Shown: positions 9,002 through 18,696 of the stretch, one piece after another
Layout: every line of letters begins with the position of its first letter
Numbering within the stretch: position 1 is the stretch's first letter
From: an uncultured Eudoraea sp.
GTDB taxonomy: Bacteria > Bacteroidota > Bacteroidia > Flavobacteriales > Flavobacteriaceae
DNA: 62,989 nt
Reading direction: 5' to 3'
Assembly: GCF_947260015.1 (NCBI RefSeq)
Contig: NZ_CAMYOM010000027.1
Location: 1 to 62,989, forward strand
The notes under the pieces: generated by a model
What the model was told of the DNA's origin: nothing
What the model saw: the letters and a program-made list of their open reading frames with translations, nothing else
The model's database searches: none
Made by a program: the position numbers and the translations under genes

Positions 9002-9736
9002 ATGACACCATTTATCGCTGAAATAATTGGAACGTTTCTGTTAATCCTGCTTGGGTGTGGAGTCACCGCCAATGTAGTGCTAAAAGATACTAAAGGACAC
9101 AATAGTGGATGGATTGTAATTTCAACTGGTTGGGCATTAGCGGTTTATGTAGCTGTAGTTGTTGCGGCTCCGTATAGTGGAGCGCATATAAATCCGGCTG
9201 TCAGCATAGGTTTGGCCGCTGCCGGAGAGTTTCCCTGGGCTATGGTTCCCTCCTACTTGCTGGCTCAATTTCTGGGAGCTATGCTGGGTGCTTTATTGGT
9301 ATGGCTGATTTACATTGACCATTTTAACCGAACTGAGGACCAAGGTTTAAAACTTGTAGTGTTCAGTACCAGTCCGGCTATCAAAAATACTTTTGCAAAC
9401 CTGCTGACAGAAATTTCGGGAACATTTGTTCTGGTCTTTGCAGTTCTCTTTTTTACGGACGCCACTATTATGGAGTCAAACACTGTAATTGGTTTAGGTT
9501 CCCTGGGAGCTCTTCCCGTTGCCTTTGTCGTTTGGGCAATAGGACTATCTCTGGGTGGCACTACGGGTTATGCAATTAACCCTGCAAGAGATCTGGGGCC
9601 AAGAATTATGCATGCTCTGATGCCTATAAAAAATAAAGGTATAAATGACTGGTCCTATTCATGGATTCCGGTGATTGGACCCGTATTGGGTGCAGTACTT
9701 GCGGCTTTTCTTTACCTGGCATTTTCGCTAGTTTAA
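9002..9736 (+). CDS. glpF: Aquaglyceroporin (MIP family glycerol channel)
   Basis: A 244-residue, six-helix channel for glycerol diffusion across the inner membrane. Both half-helix signatures are present: GAHINPAVS near residue 63 and GYAINPARDLGPR near residue 191. The Asp after the second NPAR is the residue that marks glycerol-conducting members; water-selective aquaporins usually have Ser or Thr there. Co-transcribed with glpK. Its stop lies 10 bases from the stop of the convergent flavoprotein gene. Confidence 0.95.
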   Translation: MTPFIAEIIGTFLLILLGCGVTANVVLKDTKGHNSGWIVISTGWALAVYVAVVVAAPYSGAHINPAVSIGLAAAGEFPWAMVPSYLLAQFLGAMLGALLVWLIYIDHFNRTEDQGLKLVVFSTSPAIKNTFANLLTEISGTFVLVFAVLFFTDATIMESNTVIGLGSLGALPVAFVVWAIGLSLGGTTGYAINPARDLGPRIMHALMPIKNKGINDWSYSWIPVIGPVLGAVLAAFLYLAFSLV

Positions 9737-9746
9737 TCATCGTCTT

Positions 9747-11036
9747 CTATAAAGACTTCGCAATCGCCTGAGCAGCGATATAAGCCCCGGTCCATGCATT
9801 TTGAAAATTAAATCCCCCGGTAACCGCATCTATATTTAATACCTCACCGGCAAAATAACAGCCAGGAAGTAATTTACTCTCAAAAGTCTTAAAATTTACC
9901 TCTTTCAGATCCACACCCCCTGCAGTAACAAATTCTTCTTTAAAAGTACTCTTACCTTCTACATTGAATTCTGAAGCAGTTATAAATTGCCCGAGTCTGT
10001 CGAGTTGCTTCCTGGAAACATCGGCCCATTTTAAGTCTTTGGTTATATCCGATGCAATTACCAATTTGCCCCATAATCTTGCCGGGATATCTATAGCCTT
10101 CGTTTTGTAAATTGTCTTCTTAGGATCGATCTGTTTTATCTCATTAAAAAGAGATATAAGCCCCTGTTTATGATAGTCGGGCGTCCAATTAATCCTGACC
10201 CTAAACCTGTAGTCGTATTCATTTAATAATCTGGCAGCCCGGGCTGAAAGTTTTAAGACAACCGGACCACTCAAACCCCAATGAGTAATAAGAATGGGGC
10301 CTTCTGAAATTAATTTTAAAGCACCACTTTTTGTGTTTTTAAATTTGGAATTGATCTCTTTCCCCATCATCTGTCTTGGTAAAATTTCTACCCTGGCATG
10401 AGTACTCAGCCCGGGTATTCCGGAAATTCTATTATCATTAATATTAAATGTAAATAAAGAAGGCACAGGTGCCACAATGTTATGTCCGAGCTGTTCTAAC
10501 AAATTCCATATTTTAGTGCTGCTCCCCGTTGCAAGTACAATTCTTTTTGCCTGATAAACCTTTTTAACTGATTGTACTTGCCATACCGCTTCTTTACCCA
10601 ATTTTATATCTTCAAATGGCAGAATATTTATAACTGAGCTACTCTTAAGGAGGGTAATACCGTATTTCTGAATTTCACCAAGAAAGCAATCAATAATGGT
10701 CTGGGAGGAGTTACTTACAGGGAACATTCTCCCATCCGATTCTGTTTTTATTTGTATTCCGCGTTTCTCAAAAAACTGTATGGTATCAGCTGTTGAATAA
10801 ATGTGAAACGGGCCAAGAAGTTCTTTTTCACCCCTGGGGTAGTTTTTTACCAATAAAGCAGGTTCAAATTCTGCATGGGTAACATTACAGCGGCCACCAC
10901 CTGACACCTTAACTTTTGACAGGACTTGTTTTCCACGCTCCAGAATCGCTATTTTTAGTTTGGGATTTGCTTCTGCAATATGAATAGCACAGTAAAACCC
11001 CGCAGCACCTCCCCCTATAATAATTACATCAAACAT
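9747..11036 (-). CDS. BaiN/RdsA (HI0933/YhiN) family FAD-dependent oxidoreductase
   Basis: A 429-residue flavoprotein. The N-terminus has the dinucleotide fold DVIIIGGGAAGFYCAI and the family hallmark KVKVSGGGRCNVTH; the C-terminus has the second FAD contact, CYFAGEVLNIDAVTGGFNFQNAW. The family is conserved in bacteria; some members are linked to reductive steps on unsaturated substrates, but the physiological substrate here is unknown. Its start codon overlaps the stop of the upstream glycerophosphodiesterase gene by one base, so the two are translationally coupled, although no functional link is obvious. Confidence 0.88.
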   Translation of the reverse strand: MFDVIIIGGGAAGFYCAIHIAEANPKLKIAILERGKQVLSKVKVSGGGRCNVTHAEFEPALLVKNYPRGEKELLGPFHIYSTADTIQFFEKRGIQIKTESDGRMFPVSNSSQTIIDCFLGEIQKYGITLLKSSSVINILPFEDIKLGKEAVWQVQSVKKVYQAKRIVLATGSSTKIWNLLEQLGHNIVAPVPSLFTFNINDNRISGIPGLSTHARVEILPRQMMGKEINSKFKNTKSGALKLISEGPILITHWGLSGPVVLKLSARAARLLNEYDYRFRVRINWTPDYHKQGLISLFNEIKQIDPKKTIYKTKAIDIPARLWGKLVIASDITKDLKWADVSRKQLDRLGQFITASEFNVEGKSTFKEEFVTAGGVDLKEVNFKTFESKLLPGCYFAGEVLNIDAVTGGFNFQNAWTGAYIAAQAIAKSL

Positions 11037-11785
11037 TAGTTGACCCGCTCTGGATAATTAGTGAAAATACCATCAACACCCAATTCTCTCATATTGGAAA
11101 TTTGCTCTGTATCATTTACAGTCCAGGTATAAATTTTAAACCCCTGACTTTTAATTTCTGAAACATTTTCTTGGGTTAAACTGAGGTAATAGGGGTTTAT
11201 AGCCACTGCATTTAGATCATTGGCAATGCTTATTGCATCCAAAGGATTGTCTTCTGTTAAAACGGCAATTTCTATATCCTTATTGATACGACGCATGTGT
11301 TCTAGCTCCTCCCAATTAAAACTGGAGATCAGAAAATCATCCAATACCCAGCCTTCGTTATCCATATAAATATTGATAATGTTAATTACGCCTTCAGATG
11401 TGCCGGGTCCTTTTAGTTCAATATTCAAGGGTACTTTATGATTTATTACATCTAAAACTTCGCTTAACAGAGGGATTTTATGATTCCCCTTAACGGTCAA
11501 ATTTTTAAGGCCTTCTAAATCCAAACTTTCAATATCACCACTGCCATTTGTTAAGCGGTCAATTTTCTCATCGTGAAAGACAACTATTTCACCGCTTTTT
11601 ATTTTAAAAACATCTATTTCTATCATATCCACATTCAGATCCAGGGCTTTCTGAATGGAGGCCAGCGTATTTTCTGTCTCGTGGCCCATCGCGCCCCTGT
11701 GCCCTATGGTAAATAGGGTGTTGCTTTTCTCGCTGCAATTCATAAAAACGGGTAAAAGTATAATTGACAGTAATCTTCTCATCAA
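11036..11785 (-). CDS. Glycerophosphodiester phosphodiesterase, lipoprotein
   Basis: Hydrolyses glycerophosphodiesters to an alcohol and glycerol 3-phosphate. The 249-residue protein starts with a lipoprotein signal ending in FMNC (C17), so it is anchored outside the cytoplasm. The GDPD catalytic set is present: H29-R-G, E38-N-T, metal ligands E56 and D58, and H71-D72. The C-terminal YTWTVNDTEQ and GVDGIFTNYPE blocks are also typical. Its products would feed the neighbouring glpK/glpF system, though that operon is separate and on the other strand. Confidence 0.93.
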   Translation of the reverse strand: MMRRLLSIILLPVFMNCSEKSNTLFTIGHRGAMGHETENTLASIQKALDLNVDMIEIDVFKIKSGEIVVFHDEKIDRLTNGSGDIESLDLEGLKNLTVKGNHKIPLLSEVLDVINHKVPLNIELKGPGTSEGVINIINIYMDNEGWVLDDFLISSFNWEELEHMRRINKDIEIAVLTEDNPLDAISIANDLNAVAINPYYLSLTQENVSEIKSQGFKIYTWTVNDTEQISNMRELGVDGIFTNYPERVN

Positions 11786-11907
11786 ATTAAAATTTTATTC
11801 ATACAAAAATACAACATGCAGCTTCAAATTCCTCTGCACATACGGCTATTAAATATTCATTAATTTATATATAAATTTATCTATTTCACTTTTTGTTTAT
11901 TAATTTT

Positions 11908-11941
11908 TTGTGTTATTCATAAAATATAATTAATATTTTTA
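11908..11941 (+). promoter_or_regulatory. Candidate promoter for the 141-residue membrane protein gene
   Basis: A TTG at 11908-11910 is followed after 23 bases by TATTTTTA at 11934-11941, seven of eight matches to TAnnTTTG. The gene starts at 11972, so the leader would be about 25 bases. The surrounding 11.79-11.97 kb is very AT-rich, so chance matches are likely. Confidence 0.35.
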
Positions 11942-11971
11942 CATTATCAACAACCAATTAAATTCAAAACT

Positions 11972-12397
11972 ATGTTTACAAAACAAAATTTATTAGCCAC
12001 TTTGGCCGGCTTTGTGGTCATGTTCGTACTTGGTTACGTCATCTGGGGATTCGCAGCAGTTGATTTTTTTGAAGCTCATACTTTGAACAATTTTATGAAA
12101 GATCCGCCAGAAATGCTTCTACTTGCTATTAGCAATGTTATTGCAGTATTTGCACTGAGCTCAATTTATGGTAAATGGGCAAGAGGGGTTCATAGTGCGG
12201 GACAAGGATTTAAATTTGGAATCTGGATCGGAATCTTTACAGGTCTTGGATTGGGGCTGCTCCATCAATCTACGATGGAATGGATGGATATGACCGGACA
12301 ATTGGTCGAGGCTGTTATTGAGATTGTTTTTTATGGAATTATTTGTGCGGTAATTGCTTTAGTCTACAAAGCAACTGCACCAAAGACAAATGCATAA
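11972..12397 (+). CDS. Small four-helix membrane protein of unknown function
   Basis: A 141-residue hydrophobic protein with four predicted membrane helices (about residues 7-29, 46-64, 82-102 and 113-134). The loop after helix 1 is acidic (AAVDFFEAHTLNNFMKDPPE), helix 3 is glycine-rich (IWIGIFTGLGLGLLHQS), and the tail ends KATAPKTNA. It resembles the small uncharacterised membrane proteins of the DUF1761 kind, but I cannot confirm membership. It stands alone, with its own candidate promoter and a strong hairpin terminator, so it is expressed independently of its neighbours. Confidence 0.7.
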   Translation: MFTKQNLLATLAGFVVMFVLGYVIWGFAAVDFFEAHTLNNFMKDPPEMLLLAISNVIAVFALSSIYGKWARGVHSAGQGFKFGIWIGIFTGLGLGLLHQSTMEWMDMTGQLVEAVIEIVFYGIICAVIALVYKATAPKTNA

Positions 12398-12409
12398 TAG
12401 AATTTTATT

Positions 12410-12453
12410 AGGTGAATCCTTGAAAACATATATTTTAAGGGTTCGCCTTTTTT
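12410..12453 (+). terminator. Rho-independent terminator
   Basis: Arms 12410-12421 (AGGTGAATCCTT) and 12437-12448 (AAGGGTTCGCCT) pair over 12 bases with two G-U pairs, followed by a run of T at 12448-12453. It ends the small membrane protein gene and lies nine bases past the end of the convergent amylase gene. Confidence 0.8.
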
Positions 12454-12461
12454 CTAATAAT

Positions 12462-14342
12462 TTAATCGGAAAGTTTAAATATAAAAGATTCTAATGGATC
12501 AATCTCCACATTTAATCTACCTATTCCATCACTGACATTCAGCACTTTTTTTGTTTTACCATAGAGGGCGTCCGTCATCTTATAAGAACCTTCTTTCAAT
12601 TCCCATTCCCCAATTATTTCCTGTGGGATTTTTAATTCAAAAGAATAGGATTCGTCTGCATCAAAGTTCGAAATCACTATTAGTTTTTCATTTTGGGACC
12701 ATCTCACATATGACAGTACCCTATGGTTATAATTCTCAGTATGTTCTCTATTGTAATAATGTATATCGCCATACTTACCCATTAGTGCCTCACTGCCAAT
12801 TGTAAAATTTAGTAAGCGTTTGTAAAAGTCTCGGAGTGATTTTTCTTCAGGTAGTAATTGACCTCCATCAAACTTTTTATTGTTTAACCACCTCTGATGA
12901 TGAGGAACTCCAATATAATCAAATATAGATGTTCGCGTGGGACTGCCAAAACCCGCGTGCTCTCTTCCCGGTTCCCCTACTTCCTGACCAAAATAGATCA
13001 TAGTTGGTGAAGTACTTATAGTAGCTGATACTACCATAGCAGGTTTGCCCTTTTCCGCACTACCGGCAAAATCCGGACTTGCAATTCTTTGTTCATCGTG
13101 ATTTTCAAGAAAATGCAACATCTGATGTTCAATATCCTGCATTCCTTTTTGCACTACGGGAATATGGTCCGTCCATCCATGACCCTGCATAATGTGCTTC
13201 AGACTATCATAGAATTCAACCTTGTCATACAGATAATCCATTTTACCCTTATGTATAAAGTCCCTATATAAATCTGGGTTGTAAACCTCAGCCAATAGAA
13301 AAGCTTCCGGGTTTTTCATTTTAATATTTGAGTTCATATAGCTCCAGAATTCAACAGGTACCATTTCAGCCATATCGAAACGGAATCCATCCACCCCTAA
13401 ATCCAACCAATACAAGGCAATATCTTTAAATTTAATCCATGAATCCGGGATGTCCTTATCAGACCAATAAGCATAGTGAGCTTTATAATCCTTTTGAGTA
13501 TATTCATCAGGTAAGGTTTCAAAATCATATGAACCATCCGGCCGAACCCCATAATTAATTTTCACAGTTTCATACCAATCATTAATATCCGGTTGAGCCA
13601 GTCGAGAACCATTCCCTGTCCATTTTGCCGGATTCTCATCAAATTTACCATCTGCCAAAGGGTGTTTTTCACCTCCCAGAGGTAAGTAACCATTTTGCCA
13701 TGCCGGTACTTTAAAGGATTCTTCAGTTATATAATAATAATTGTTATCCTTTTGGTATTCCATTGTAGTATCGTCCTTTGCCCCAAATGGCTCTTTCCCC
13801 ATCGGTGTTGACCCGCCTTCATATTTTCGTGCTACATGATTTGGAACTATATCTATTAACAGTTTTAACCCGGCATTGTGTGTTCGCTCTATCAAAGATT
13901 TAAACTCTTCCAATCTATTAATTGGGTCATCTGCAAGGTCAGGATTAACGTTGTAATAATCTTTAACTGCATAGGGAGATCCCGCTCTGCCCTTCACGAC
14001 ATCCGGGTCATCATTTGAAATATTGTATGCTGTATAATCTGTGACCACCGCATGATGTGGTATACCTGTATACCATATATGGGTAATACCAAGATCCTTG
14101 ATCTCCATTAAAGCCTTTTCCGTAAAATCAGAAAATTTACCAACCCCATTTTCCCGGATAGTCCCCCAGGGTTTGTTAGTGGTGTTTGTATTTCCAAACA
14201 AACGCGTAAATACCTGATATACTACTTTTTTATTTGATTGATTTAAGCTCTTCATTTTATTAATATTTGTCCGTTCTTTTTCCTCAGCACAACCCAATAT
14301 GAAGACAAAGCAACTTAATATAACCAATAAGATCCTTTGCAT
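12462..14342 (-). CDS. GH13 alpha-amylase family lipoprotein
   Basis: A 626-residue glycoside hydrolase with a lipoprotein signal ending FILGC (C18), so probably displayed on the outer membrane. GH13 regions are all visible: DIVPNH (D164-H169), GFRFDMAE with nucleophile D323, LLAEVYNP with acid/base E352 and LENHDEQ with D416. A C-terminal all-beta domain (about 530-626) follows. It is expected to cleave starch or maltodextrin outside the cytoplasm, like SusG. Its start is one base from the stop of the upstream GH13 gene, making it the last gene of the LacI-led operon. Exact specificity cannot be read. Confidence 0.88.
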   Translation of the reverse strand: MQRILLVILSCFVFILGCAEEKERTNINKMKSLNQSNKKVVYQVFTRLFGNTNTTNKPWGTIRENGVGKFSDFTEKALMEIKDLGITHIWYTGIPHHAVVTDYTAYNISNDDPDVVKGRAGSPYAVKDYYNVNPDLADDPINRLEEFKSLIERTHNAGLKLLIDIVPNHVARKYEGGSTPMGKEPFGAKDDTTMEYQKDNNYYYITEESFKVPAWQNGYLPLGGEKHPLADGKFDENPAKWTGNGSRLAQPDINDWYETVKINYGVRPDGSYDFETLPDEYTQKDYKAHYAYWSDKDIPDSWIKFKDIALYWLDLGVDGFRFDMAEMVPVEFWSYMNSNIKMKNPEAFLLAEVYNPDLYRDFIHKGKMDYLYDKVEFYDSLKHIMQGHGWTDHIPVVQKGMQDIEHQMLHFLENHDEQRIASPDFAGSAEKGKPAMVVSATISTSPTMIYFGQEVGEPGREHAGFGSPTRTSIFDYIGVPHHQRWLNNKKFDGGQLLPEEKSLRDFYKRLLNFTIGSEALMGKYGDIHYYNREHTENYNHRVLSYVRWSQNEKLIVISNFDADESYSFELKIPQEIIGEWELKEGSYKMTDALYGKTKKVLNVSDGIGRLNVEIDPLESFIFKLSD

Positions 14343-14343
14343 A

Positions 14344-16233
14344 CTAATTAGATTTATTGCTTAGTATTAGTACTCCGTTATCTTTTAATTGCAAATCGTT
14401 TTTCAATATAATTTCTTCTGAGGTAAGTATATCTTTAAATCTATTGCCAATAAGATTCATTTCCTTAAAACGCTCCAGGTTTAAGGAATATGGTTTCTCG
14501 TTTTTGTTAAGTATTAATAGTACCGTTTCATTCTCATTCTGTCTAAAAATGACATAAACCCCATCCTTTGGAGCAAAATGAGTGGTTTTGCCCGTATGAA
14601 TTGCAGTACTTCCTTTTCGATAGTTTAGTAATATTCTTGTAAATTCCTGCATCTCCTTCTGTTCCCTTGTAAGACCCTCACCTGTGAAAGCGTTGACATT
14701 GTCGTTTTCCCATCCCCCGGGAAAATCAGCCCGGATAAGACCATGATCTCCGGGATTATCGCTATTATTTAGTAAGACTTCAGTGCCATAGTAAATTTGA
14801 GGTATGCGGGGAGCGAAGATTATAAATGCCAGTGCCATTTTGGTTTTAATAAAATCTCCATTCAACTGCGTAAAAAGACGATCCATGTCATGATTATCTC
14901 CAAAAAATAAAATCGAAGAAGGATCGTGATATGCAAAATCATTGGCAAGTCCTTCATACAATTTTACCAATCCGGAATCCGAGTTCTCTTCCTCATTTAG
15001 TGCTTCAATTAATGTACGCTGTAATGGAAAATCCATTGTTGTTTTTAGGTTAGATTCATAACCATCTGAATTGGTTATCCCCTGTTGCCAATAACGAACC
15101 AAAAGTGGGTTATAAGTCCATTCCTCTCCGACTATATTAAATTTTGGATATTCGTGCATAATACTACCGGCCCATCTGGACATAAATTCCTTATCGGGAT
15201 AAGGATAGGAATCCTGTCTGATCCCTCCAAGTTTCAAAGTCTCAATCCACCAAATACTATTCTGAATAATGTAGTTGGCCATAAAAGGATTATTTTGATT
15301 TAAATCGGGCATTGAGGGTACAAACCATCCATTATTCATTAGATCTTTATCGGCTTTTGAAGCGTAATGATCCTGATTTACTGTGCGTCGGTGATTCGTG
15401 ACCTTCGTTTCTGCTCCTTCCTCATAATCTGATTGAAAGTTTACCCAATCATGAAACGGTAAATCTGACATCCACCAATGATAAGCTCCGCAATGATTGG
15501 CAACCTGGTCCATGATTAATTTTATTCCATTTTCCGTTGCTTTATCTGAGAGCATAATATAGTCCTCCAGATTTCCAAAACGCGGGTCCACCTTGTAAAA
15601 ATCAGTCATTGCATAGCCATGGTACGAAGATTGGGGCATATCGTTAATTAATAAAGGAGTAGGCCATATGGCAGTAAACCCCATAGAAGCTATATAGTCT
15701 AAATGATTAATAATTCCTTGTATATCCCCTCCGTGACGAGCATAATCATCTTTCCTGTTGATCGTATTTTCAAGAAGCCCAGGGACAATATTTATTTCAG
15801 GATCTCCATTGGCAAAACGATCCGGAGTAATTAAATAGATAACATCTGAAGAATCAAAACCCAAAAATTCCTCAGATGGTCTTTCCCTTTTATATAAAGG
15901 ATATGAATAGAAGATTTCATTTCCACGCTCAGTGGTGAGCAAAATTTGCATTAAACCCGGCGAAGTATCTGCATCAATAGTAATATCCAGGAATAAATAA
16001 TTGGGGCTTTCAGCCTTATGGTAGGCTTCCAGACTAACTCCATTATATAGAATTGACGGGGTGGTTGCTCCAATTCCCTCGCCTTTTAACATTAGCTGTA
16101 ATCTGGCATTCTTGAATCCCAGCCACCAATTAGGAGGCTCAACCCTATCTATTTGAGCAGATGAAAAAGATACCATGAAAAAGAGTATGCCAGTTAAAAC
16201 AATTGATTTTATTAACCATCCAATTTTCATCAT
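14344..16233 (-). CDS. GH13 neopullulanase/cyclomaltodextrinase-like enzyme (SusA-like), exported
   Basis: A 629-residue enzyme with a Sec signal peptide (cut near FSSAQ-I, residue 27) and no lipobox Cys, so probably periplasmic. Residues 33-115 form the N-terminal beta domain of cyclomaltodextrinase-type enzymes (PPNWWLGFKNARLQLMLKG). Catalytic residues: MDQVANH (D242-H247), GGIRQDSYPY with nucleophile D341, VGEEW with acid/base E370, and GDNHD with D449. It would shorten imported maltodextrins to glucose and maltose, the latter being the substrate of the phosphorylase encoded just upstream. SusA of Bacteroides is the closest functional model. Confidence 0.88.
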   Translation of the reverse strand: MMKIGWLIKSIVLTGILFFMVSFSSAQIDRVEPPNWWLGFKNARLQLMLKGEGIGATTPSILYNGVSLEAYHKAESPNYLFLDITIDADTSPGLMQILLTTERGNEIFYSYPLYKRERPSEEFLGFDSSDVIYLITPDRFANGDPEINIVPGLLENTINRKDDYARHGGDIQGIINHLDYIASMGFTAIWPTPLLINDMPQSSYHGYAMTDFYKVDPRFGNLEDYIMLSDKATENGIKLIMDQVANHCGAYHWWMSDLPFHDWVNFQSDYEEGAETKVTNHRRTVNQDHYASKADKDLMNNGWFVPSMPDLNQNNPFMANYIIQNSIWWIETLKLGGIRQDSYPYPDKEFMSRWAGSIMHEYPKFNIVGEEWTYNPLLVRYWQQGITNSDGYESNLKTTMDFPLQRTLIEALNEEENSDSGLVKLYEGLANDFAYHDPSSILFFGDNHDMDRLFTQLNGDFIKTKMALAFIIFAPRIPQIYYGTEVLLNNSDNPGDHGLIRADFPGGWENDNVNAFTGEGLTREQKEMQEFTRILLNYRKGSTAIHTGKTTHFAPKDGVYVIFRQNENETVLLILNKNEKPYSLNLERFKEMNLIGNRFKDILTSEEIILKNDLQLKDNGVLILSNKSN

Positions 16234-16305
16234 GGGCTAATTTCTTGCCAAATACAATCTGATTAATATTATTCATTAAGGTAAAAAATGATTAAACCCG
16301 ATCTT

Positions 16306-18621
16306 TTAGGTATTTGCTTCAATAGTCTCCTGAGATGGTTTTAACAGAACCCTTTTGTCATTTACCCGTATAGTCATCTCAGCAGTCCCATCGTGTTCAA
16401 AACTAGTCTGATGTTCTGTGACATTAACCTTAATAATCCGATTTCTGAAATTTACTTTAAATGAATACGATTTCCATTGCTTTGGAATTTTGGGTGCAAA
16501 AGAAAGTTTATCATCTTTCATTCGCATACCTCCAAACCCCTCTACGATACTCATCCATGTTCCTGCCATTGAAGTGATATGTAAACCTTCTTCAACCTCT
16601 TTGTTATAATCATCCAGATCCAGTCTTGAAGTACGCAAATAAAATTGGTATGCCTGCTCCATCCTACCTAATTTGGCAGCCTGAATGCTATGTACGCAAG
16701 GCGACAAGGACGATTCATGGACAGTAAAAGGTTCATAGAAATCGAAATGCCTTTCAAGTTCTTCTAGGCTGAAATTGTCTTCAAATAAATAAAACCCTTG
16801 TAAGGTATCTGCTTGTTTTATATAAGGTGAACGTAAAATCCTGTCCCAGCTCCATTTTTGATTAATTGGTCTTTGGGAAACATCCAGATCTTCGACTGTG
16901 ATAAGTTCTTTGTCCAGGAATCCATCTTGTTGAAGGAAAATTTGCAATTCGTCTGAATAGGGAAAGTGCAAATTTTGTGCAATCTCTTCCCACTTATCGG
17001 TCTCTGTTTCAGTGAGTGAAGTGCGCCCTATGATCCTGGTATAGTCTTCTTTATAACCTTCTTTTACTTTTTGCAGCTGTTCCAGCGTATATTCCATACA
17101 CCATTTTGCGAGGTAATTCGTATACCAATTATTATTGACGTTGTTTTCGTATTCGTTGGGTCCTGTCACCCCAAGTATTACAAACTTGTTTTTGTCTTCG
17201 GAAAATGTAGCCCTTTGTCCCCAAAAACGCGAAATACCTATTAATACTTCGAGACCCATTTCAGGAATGTATGAATAGTCTCCTGTATATCGGAAATAGT
17301 TGTATATGGCAAATGCAATTGCTCCATTACGGTGGATTTCTTCAAAAGTAATCTCCCATTCATTATGGCATTCTTCCCCGTTCATTGTTACCATAGGGTA
17401 TAGGGCTGCTCCATTAACAAAACCCAATTTCTGGGCATTCTCAATGGCCTTTTCCAGGTGATTGTATCTATACTGCAGTAGATTCCTGGCCACAAGGTGA
17501 TCTTTGGTTGCCATATAAAAAGGAATACAATAGGCTTCAGTATCCCAATAGGTACTACCTCCATACTTCTCTCCGGTAAATCCTTTTGGGCCGATATTTA
17601 GTCTGGAATCCGTACCTAAATAAGTTTGATTTAAATGAAATATATTAAATCTAATGCCCTGCTGAGCTTTTACATCACCCTGAATGTTTATGTCGCTCAT
17701 CTCCCAAATTTTAGCCCAGGCAGATATTTGTTTTTCCAATAATTTATCGAACCCAATAGTAGTAGCAGAATTAAGCGCCTTTTTGGCGGCATTCACCAAT
17801 TCATCCGGCTGATGATCCCTGGAAACAGTATAACCTCCATATTTATAAAAAGTGACTTCTTCACCCTGTTTTGCCGTATGAATATATTCATGTCCAACCG
17901 ATAATTCTTTGATTTCTTCGGAAACATCAACCGGTACTTCAGTACCGTTAGCAGTTAATTGACATTCCATAAAAGTGCAAATCTCAAAATGAGTCTTCAT
18001 GGTATGAGCTTCTATAAAGGCCTGTTTTCCTTCTGAACTCACTTTGGTAACGTTCCAGAATTTATCGTCCCAATTGCTATCCTCATTGGTAATCCCATTA
18101 TCCAAATATGGAACAAAGCGAAGAGACGCATTTCTATCTACTGGTGTAATTTTATACTTTATGGCCCCTACTTCATCAATATCCAGGCTTAAAAACCGAA
18201 CTACTTCAACATCAACTGTAATAGTATTTGGTAACGTAGCCGTGAAGTTTCTTTTATACCACCCCCCCTTCATATTGAGTTCTCGCCTGAAACCGCTAAT
18301 ATTAGTACAAGTATTAAGATCTAAAGGCTCTTCATCAACAAATACGTTGATCCCAATCCAGTTAGGTGCATTTAAGACTTTGGCAAAATACTCCGGATAA
18401 CCATTCTTCCACCAACCTACCCTGGTTTTATCAGGGTAGTAAACCCCCGCAATATAGCTCCCCTGGAAAGTGGGACCGGAATACTGTTCCTCAAAATTTG
18501 CACGCTGCCCCATGGCACCATTTCCAATACTAAAGAGGCTCTCAGAAGATTTTACGTTCTCCTTATTAAATCCTTCTTCAATTATTGACCATTCGTCTGC
18601 TATTATATATTCTTTATTCAT
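16306..18621 (-). CDS. GH65 maltose phosphorylase-type enzyme
   Basis: Phosphorolyses a glucosyl disaccharide to glucose and beta-glucose 1-phosphate in the cytoplasm; there is no signal peptide. The 771-residue length is typical. The GH65 catalytic block HNEWEITFEEIHRNGAI begins at residue 419, preceded by GSTYWDTEAYCIPFY and followed by the phosphate-binding C-terminal region with HESSLSPCVHSI. Maltose is the likely substrate because the operon also encodes starch-active GH13 enzymes and beta-phosphoglucomutase, which uses the beta-glucose 1-phosphate product. Kojibiose or trehalose phosphorylase would look similar and cannot be excluded by sequence alone. Confidence 0.9.
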   Translation of the reverse strand: MNKEYIIADEWSIIEEGFNKENVKSSESLFSIGNGAMGQRANFEEQYSGPTFQGSYIAGVYYPDKTRVGWWKNGYPEYFAKVLNAPNWIGINVFVDEEPLDLNTCTNISGFRRELNMKGGWYKRNFTATLPNTITVDVEVVRFLSLDIDEVGAIKYKITPVDRNASLRFVPYLDNGITNEDSNWDDKFWNVTKVSSEGKQAFIEAHTMKTHFEICTFMECQLTANGTEVPVDVSEEIKELSVGHEYIHTAKQGEEVTFYKYGGYTVSRDHQPDELVNAAKKALNSATTIGFDKLLEKQISAWAKIWEMSDINIQGDVKAQQGIRFNIFHLNQTYLGTDSRLNIGPKGFTGEKYGGSTYWDTEAYCIPFYMATKDHLVARNLLQYRYNHLEKAIENAQKLGFVNGAALYPMVTMNGEECHNEWEITFEEIHRNGAIAFAIYNYFRYTGDYSYIPEMGLEVLIGISRFWGQRATFSEDKNKFVILGVTGPNEYENNVNNNWYTNYLAKWCMEYTLEQLQKVKEGYKEDYTRIIGRTSLTETETDKWEEIAQNLHFPYSDELQIFLQQDGFLDKELITVEDLDVSQRPINQKWSWDRILRSPYIKQADTLQGFYLFEDNFSLEELERHFDFYEPFTVHESSLSPCVHSIQAAKLGRMEQAYQFYLRTSRLDLDDYNKEVEEGLHITSMAGTWMSIVEGFGGMRMKDDKLSFAPKIPKQWKSYSFKVNFRNRIIKVNVTEHQTSFEHDGTAEMTIRVNDKRVLLKPSQETIEANT

Positions 18622-18696
18622 ATTATAATGTGTTATAATCTATTTCTAAGAATTGATTAAAATAGACAAATAAGTATAATTTGCCGGATTAATATG